From the NCBI GenBank assembly GCA_018806985.1, contig JADANN010000450.1, forward strand, positions 1,668,835 through 1,732,834: DNA of 64,000 bases, given 5' to 3'. This document shows, one piece after another, positions 62,001 through 64,000 of this stretch; positions within the stretch are counted from its first letter, which is position 1, and every line of letters starts with the position of its first letter. This DNA is from Angiostrongylus vasorum (lineage: Eukaryota; Nematoda; Chromadorea; Rhabditida; Metastrongylidae). The position numbers and the translations under genes were made by a program. A model generated the notes under the pieces. The model was not told where the DNA came from and did no database searches. It saw only the letters and a list, made by a program, of their open reading frames with translations.

Positions 62001-63890
62001 TTCTTACGCCTCGTCATCAGTTTCAGAGGTTAGGAATCACTGGTTCAATTTCCTCCTAACGCTATCCATTTCGTAATAACTTGAAAGGCAGACTTTATAC
62101 AAAACTCAGCATTGTTAAATTTATTTTTTATAAATTTTGCCTTTGTTGAACCAATGCGAAGTTATTACCAACTGTTGTTCTGATTCGATGATGGCTGACG
62201 TTTCGGCGACTTCGCGTTCTTCAGAGCCTGGATTTATCTTGTGCAACTCTAGTTGTATAACCTCTATGACGCTGAGATATTTTGCGAAACTTGGATCCCA
62301 GGCCAGATTGAACCGCGATTATCCTTTCCGGAGCCCACGTATTACGCACTGCACCACCGAGCCCTTTGCTTTGCCTTTCTCTCAACCACTTTCTATCCAC
62401 ATTATATCTATAAAATTAGTGAAGATCTGTTGTGCAAATGAGCGCCACTTTGCTAAATACTGTTGTAAGGAGTGAAACCAGCCATATGCTGTTCACGTGA
62501 GGTGACAAATGAAACTCATACACATGAAAAAAAACCGCTCTGGGGAAAGCGGCAGAGTCACGTGCAGTAGTGAAACACCCACCTTTACGATTCATTCCGG
62601 AGTTTTTTAAATTTGTCAAAAACGCTTTTTCCATCTAGATGTTCTTTCATATGAGCTTTGGTCGTTGTTCTTATCACTGCATACCTAACATAAGATTAAG
62701 TATAGTGTACCTAAACTTGTGCAATCTTCGTATCTGCCTTTAGAGCAGATCACGCCATTTTCAGTATTGCGTAAATAGCAATGAACGCCGTTGCGTCTTA
62801 TTTGTCCAATTTCTGGGTGCTAGGGGAAAATCTTTCGTACGAATTAGAGGGTTAGCCTTAGGACAGCGATTAGTACCAAGCGTTGTCATCGCCTTTATGT
62901 TTGAGGAAGAAGCTATAGTTCTTAATCACCGAGCTTTACTCTACTGTCGATAAATAGACGAGTACCTCATTTTATTTACTGCCTATTCTTTTCGTGGCAG
63001 GATAAGATGTGCATTACAACCACAATGATGCTGAGAAATTTGCAATACTCCTGGCTGTAGGTGTCTGCGGTGGGATGGAACACGCTATTGTCCTTTCAGC
63101 GGTCTAATGCCTTCACCACCACACTATGCTGGTGTTGTGGTTATCATTGTCACCATCAATGATCATACAACCACTATTATTGTGGTTAAAACAATAACTT
63201 TTAATTCCAACCTCTCATCACCTCCAACAGGGGCAGTTTGCAGGATTTACATAATTAGTTTGTCTAACAGTCCCTATATGATAGCGTTGCTACAGATTCT
63301 TCTCGAAATGGTAGACAATCAACGCATTCATTGCCACGGATTGAGTTAAAATGGTCTATCTCTGTAAGATATTCAACCAGTTGTTTTTTCACCTCTTCTG
63401 AATGTTCTTTGTTTCCAGAAACTGTTAGCCGACGATCAGATAGCTGGTCGAGAAGCCATTGTCCGCCGCGGATTGCAGTCACGTGGTTTCATCAGAGTGA
63501 ACTGTTCCATTTGCAATGAATCCGATCTCAGAATCGCTGATGAATCGTAGTTTTTCAGCATAATTGCATATTCATTAAATATTCATTAAATTTAGATACC
63601 ACTTTTTGAGATCCATGGCGTTGCTATCATGTTTTTCTTCTTTGCCGAGTTTTTCACTTATTCTCATTGCAAACAGATTTCGTGTGAAGCTCAACTTTTG
63701 CAGTAACACTCGTTTGTGTGTATCCTGTGGCGCGTATTATTGCATACAGTGCTTCTGTTTACGAAGATACTGTAAGGAATGCAATCATGATATACAGGTG
63801 ATAGACCGTGTTGAGATGTACTACGAAGATCCCACCGACGATGAGGAATCGGAGGATGAACTAGAAGATAATGAGGACGGTGAGAGATGA
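38033..63890 (+). CDS. DC-STAMP domain / C4C4 RING membrane protein, SPE-42/SPE-49 (DCST) family
   Basis: A multi-pass membrane protein. In C. elegans SPE-42 and SPE-49 are sperm proteins needed for sperm-egg interaction at fertilisation; DCST1/DCST2 are the vertebrate relatives. Supported exons: 38033-38130, 38719-38782, 42971-43161, 44860-44955, 46040-46188, 53656-53799, 57862-57990, 59199-59267, 59912-60003, 60499-60598, 61449-61586, 63419-63546, 63704-63890. Phases agree without a break from 46040 to the stop. Between 38782 and 42971, and between 44955 and 46040, phases do not join, so at least one exon is missing in each gap. About 520 residues are accounted for, fewer than in the worm proteins. 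Which paralog it is cannot be told. The 5' end is uncertain: the chosen ATG at 38033 could lie inside a longer first exon. Confidence 0.82.
40170..40330. repeat. Diverged family B module in an intron
   Basis: 'aagaatgctaagatatgagc', 'ggatcccaggctagcttcga' and 'atccaccacaccagctgag' follow the leftward family B order with many changes. The region on either side (38.8-41.2 kb) shows no other feature. Confidence 0.5.
41245..41308 (+). CDS. Possible missing exon of the DCST-family gene (Gly-Pro motif)
   Basis: A plus-strand frame encodes [20 protein letters not shown] and stops at a GTAATG donor in phase 2. A hydrophobic segment ending in Gly-Pro is expected after the second helix in DC-STAMP-family proteins. 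No clear acceptor is visible and the phase does not fit the next exon, so this is a candidate only; the left edge is a guess. Confidence 0.3.
41545..41925 (+). repeat. 380-bp repeat family D, copy 2
   Basis: Begins 'acttgaatggcccgtcctca' and ends 'gaggcggtaaaccgttggga'. A 189-codon frame overlaps it by chance. Confidence 0.85.
42971..46188 (+). CDS. Middle exons of the DCST-family gene
   Basis: 42971-43161 follows a TTTTTTCCAG acceptor and encodes [20 protein letters not shown] and a helical stretch; its 3' end (GTCACA donor) is weak, and GTGTGT about 60 bases earlier is an alternative. 44860-44955 encodes [12 protein letters not shown] and [12 protein letters not shown], a Cys-rich extracellular-type segment, ending at GTGAGT. 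46040-46188 encodes [20 protein letters not shown] and [18 protein letters not shown]. Two SINEs and one family D repeat sit in these introns. Confidence 0.58.
43195..43370 (-). repeat. Single family B module
   Basis: One leftward module from 'gaagctgagatatttgcaaa' to 'gtctctcagctagttttatc', with no partner. A SINE is inserted right beside it. Confidence 0.78.
43408..43690 (+). repeat. tRNA-derived SINE (family A)
   Basis: A full-length copy with an exact A box (TGGCGCAGTGG) and GGAATCGGTCC at the B-box position. About 270 bases from another direct copy. Confidence 0.82.
43960..44238 (+). repeat. tRNA-derived SINE (family A)
   Basis: A full-length direct copy. Its 3' body ('gttataaaggctagacatgc' and beyond) is nearly identical to the copy at 43.4-43.7 kb, closer than to any other copy in the window. 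Confidence 0.82.
45577..45960 (+). repeat. 380-bp repeat family D, copy 3
   Basis: 'acttgaacggcccgtcctcc' to 'gcggtaaaccgttgggggg'. It ends 80 bases before a coding exon. Confidence 0.85.
46290..49620 (+). mobile_element. RTE-type non-LTR retrotransposon (RTE-2), best-preserved copy
   Basis: Full-length insertion in an intron. The 5' leader (46290-46650) matches RTE-1. Endonuclease in three frames: [12 protein letters not shown] near 46900 (catalytic Glu), [10 protein letters not shown] near 47235 (Asp, Asn), EIDHIIVNR near 47425, then [10 protein letters not shown] where the catalytic Ser-Asp-His is expected. RT: 48096-48572 ([29 protein letters not shown] with motif A Asp) ends at a TAG. 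It continues at 48581-49189 with [14 protein letters not shown] (motif B) and [13 protein letters not shown] (motif C, both Asp). The C-terminal part runs to about 49600 in broken frames. Not able to encode an intact protein. Confidence 0.92.
48096..49189 (+). pseudogene. RTE-2 reverse transcriptase domain, split by a stop codon
   Basis: Two open frames separated by a single TAG and a short shift near 48570. All three RT catalytic Asp positions are visible (motif A near 48550, the FADD pair near 48835). Relative to RTE-1 this copy has fewer lesions, suggesting a more recent insertion. Confidence 0.85.
49745..50315. repeat. Palindromic repeat family B, two modules with long spacer
   Basis: A leftward module (about 49775-49925) and a rightward module (about 50170-50310). 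The spacer repeats itself inverted around 50040 ('aatgagatcatatagattt' beside 'aatgaaatcacacaggttt'). Confidence 0.8.
50320..50970. other. Intron sequence, no feature recognised
   Basis: The 150-codon frame from 50239 starts inside the family B repeat and has no domain. I read it as chance. (ATT)n and (TTA)n runs lie near 50.75 kb. Confidence 0.55.
50975..51238 (-). repeat. Diverged tRNA-derived SINE (family A)
   Basis: 'gatgcggcatgcattcgact' and 'gcatcattgaagtgaatta' are the 3' body in reverse. The head near 51.2 kb is weak. Confidence 0.65.
51950..52300 (+). mobile_element. Tc1/mariner transposase N-terminal relic
   Basis: Broken frames encode YYRLKLGS and [16 protein letters not shown], then [18 protein letters not shown] and NTSQMNL-like sequence. 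This is the paired helix-turn-helix DNA-binding part of a mariner transposase with its linker GRPS motif. The catalytic DDD domain is missing and stops are frequent. Confidence 0.65.
52625..52908 (+). repeat. tRNA-derived SINE (family A)
   Basis: 'ggcgcgtatggcccagtggt' at the head (A box with one change) and GGAATCCATCC at the B-box position, with a full 3' body ending in a T-rich tail. Confidence 0.8.
52930..53115 (+). mobile_element. PLE fragment (C-terminal end)
   Basis: [18 protein letters not shown] and a downstream broken frame correspond to the region after the GIY-YIG core (PLE-1: PLGPHRIQKHSGDDFEV). Nothing else of the element remains here. Confidence 0.65.
53656..57990 (+). CDS. 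Exons encoding the start of the conserved DC-STAMP core
   Basis: 53656-53799 (48 codons, phase 0/0) encodes [20 protein letters not shown] and [17 protein letters not shown], matching the family pattern Asp-Asn-x-Tyr-Ile-Thr...Pro-Thr-x-Leu-Pro-Leu. 57862-57990 (43 codons, phase 0/0) encodes [20 protein letters not shown] followed by the hydrophobic [18 protein letters not shown] and GVYS. Both have canonical CAG acceptors and GTAATG or GTGAGG donors. A minus-strand RTE element lies in the intron between them. Confidence 0.82.
54510..57175 (-). mobile_element. RTE-type non-LTR retrotransposon, decayed (RTE-3)
   Basis: Minus strand, in the same intron space as RTE-2 but reversed. The leader lies near 57.17-56.9 kb ([14 protein letters not shown]). 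Endonuclease: [20 protein letters not shown] near 56.65 kb (Asp-Phe-Asn changed). [13 protein letters not shown] near 55.87 kb, [20 protein letters not shown] near 55.43 kb. C-terminal: [15 protein letters not shown] near 54.57 kb. It is the most diverged of the three copies, with lesions throughout. Confidence 0.85.
58575..58952 (+). repeat. 380-bp repeat family D, copy 4
   Basis: A full-length copy ending in 'gaggcggtaaaccattggga', directly followed by a (TA)n run. Confidence 0.87.
58963..59003. repeat. (TA)n microsatellite
   Basis: About 40 bases of alternating T and A at the 3' edge of the family D copy. Confidence 0.92.
59199..61586 (+). CDS. Exons encoding the end of the DC-STAMP domain
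   Basis: 59199-59267 encodes [20 protein letters not shown]; 59912-60003 encodes [20 protein letters not shown]; 60499-60598 encodes [20 protein letters not shown] followed by [13 protein letters not shown] (last membrane helix); 61449-61586 encodes [20 protein letters not shown] and LQSRKNILG, the family's conserved Tyr-Pro-x-Arg/Glu...Tyr-x-x-Ile-Leu-x-x-Arg block. All phases join. A head-to-head pair of family D repeats flanks the 59.2-kb exon. Confidence 0.87.
59405..59790 (-). repeat. 380-bp repeat family D, copy 5 (inverted)
   Basis: A reverse copy, more diverged, beginning at 'cccaaaggtttaccgcctta' (the 3' end) and reaching 'ggatgggccgtccaagtatc'. With copy 4 it forms an inverted pair around the exon at 59199-59267. 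Confidence 0.83.
62190..62250 (-). repeat. PLE terminal-repeat remnant
   Basis: Only the hammerhead-bearing part is recognisable, in the intron before the last two exons. Confidence 0.65.
62197..62224 (-). ncRNA. Hammerhead ribozyme-like motif
   Basis: CTGAAGA, stem II GCG-AAGT-CGC, GAAACGTC, with GGCT and AGCC giving a perfect four-pair stem I. The core is intact although stem II differs from the other copies, so pairing has been kept despite sequence change. Confidence 0.68.
62255..62405 (-). repeat. Diverged family B module
   Basis: 'gacgctgagatattttgcga', 'ttatcctttccggagccca' and 'tttctctcaaccactttcta' follow the leftward module order. Confidence 0.55.
62820..62965 (+). mobile_element. 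PLE reverse-transcriptase fragment
   Basis: [20 protein letters not shown] and [10 protein letters not shown] followed by a stop and IDEY correspond to PLE-2 RGLTMGQRLAPILAIAFM and LLYCRYIDDC. The second catalytic Asp has become Glu. Isolated fragment in an intron. Confidence 0.75.
63000..63130 (-). repeat. Family B module
   Basis: 'gatgctgagaaatttgcaat', 'gcggtgggatggaacacgct' and 'ttcaccaccacactatgctg' are a leftward module. The open frame that starts here (63107-63349) runs out of the repeat and is not a gene. Confidence 0.68.
63419..63890 (+). CDS. C-terminal RING-like (C4C4) exons of the DCST-family gene
   Basis: 63419-63546 encodes [20 protein letters not shown] and [16 protein letters not shown]; 63704-63890 encodes [34 protein letters not shown] and an acidic tail ([20 protein letters not shown]) to TGA. 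Eight cysteines in four CxxC pairs make a C4C4 RING-like zinc finger, the hallmark that separates SPE-42/49 and DCST proteins from other DC-STAMP proteins. The exon join in phase 2/1 gives a Ser codon. The last exon starts at 63704, not at the upstream in-frame ATG at 63606. Confidence 0.88.
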
Positions 63891-64000
63891 AGCAGTAGAT
63901 TCTTCTTCACCCGTCCATTTTATTCTCACTGTCTATTTTTTTGCGCAACTTCTGATCTTCTATATACGAATCCATACCATACAGATTTTAGTTAACATAC

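Noticed and set aside
63606..63703. Extension of the last DCST-family exon upstream to the in-frame ATG
   Set aside because: The TTTTGCAG acceptor at 63703 joins in phase with the exon ending at 63546. The upstream part is hydrophobic intron sequence.
1..64000. CRISPR arrays, bacterial operons, rRNA genes
   Set aside because: None seen: repeats are dispersed eukaryotic elements, genes have spliceosomal introns, and no rRNA-like block is present.

Overview
The window is AT-rich, intron-containing eukaryotic DNA crowded with decayed mobile elements. Three kinds of evidence point to a parasitic nematode, most likely a strongylid of the hookworm type (Necator/Ancylostoma). First, the right half carries a multi-exon gene with a DC-STAMP domain and a C-terminal C4C4 RING-like finger, the architecture of the nematode sperm proteins SPE-42 and SPE-49. 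Second, the RTE-type retrotransposons (AP-type endonuclease plus reverse transcriptase) look like the family abundant in hookworm genomes. Third, the introns use nematode-style acceptors (TTTTCAG or TTTTTAG). The genus is inference; no rRNA or mitochondrial marker is present.

Layout. 1-16 kb holds no host gene that I can recognise. It contains two Penelope-like elements (PLEs) facing each other at about 2.5-4.2 kb (+) and 5.2-7.5 kb (-), fold-back relics of PLE terminal repeats, tRNA-derived SINE copies and an (AT)n cruciform. 16.3-33.5 kb is a tandem segmental duplication. Each copy carries a PLE relic followed by a nine-exon minus-strand C2H2 zinc-finger gene (exons in 18689-22440 and in 30604-33341). 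The copies are separated by a decayed RTE element and a three-module palindromic repeat. 33.5-38 kb is repeats and featureless AT-rich DNA. From 38033 to 63890 the plus strand carries one long gene of the SPE-42/SPE-49 (DCST) family. At least 13 short exons are spread over 26 kb, and the introns hold one plus-strand RTE, one minus-strand RTE, a mariner relic, SINEs and four of the five copies of an unclassified repeat of about 380 bp.

How the parts relate. The host genes (zinc-finger pair, sperm membrane protein) are functionally unrelated. The rest is an archive of insertions: PLE relics and a tRNA-like module are shared by both duplicate copies, so they predate the duplication. A SINE, a 380-bp repeat and a palindromic element occur in only one copy, so they postdate it.

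Most interesting signals: (1) PLE terminal repeats carry recognisable minimal type-I hammerhead ribozymes, several with an intact core. (2) The two zinc-finger paralogs carry different 3' lesions: a lost splice acceptor in one, and an in-frame TAG created and then closed by two compensating indels in the other. (3) Several fold-back elements pair terminal-repeat or tRNA-like arms without any coding sequence.
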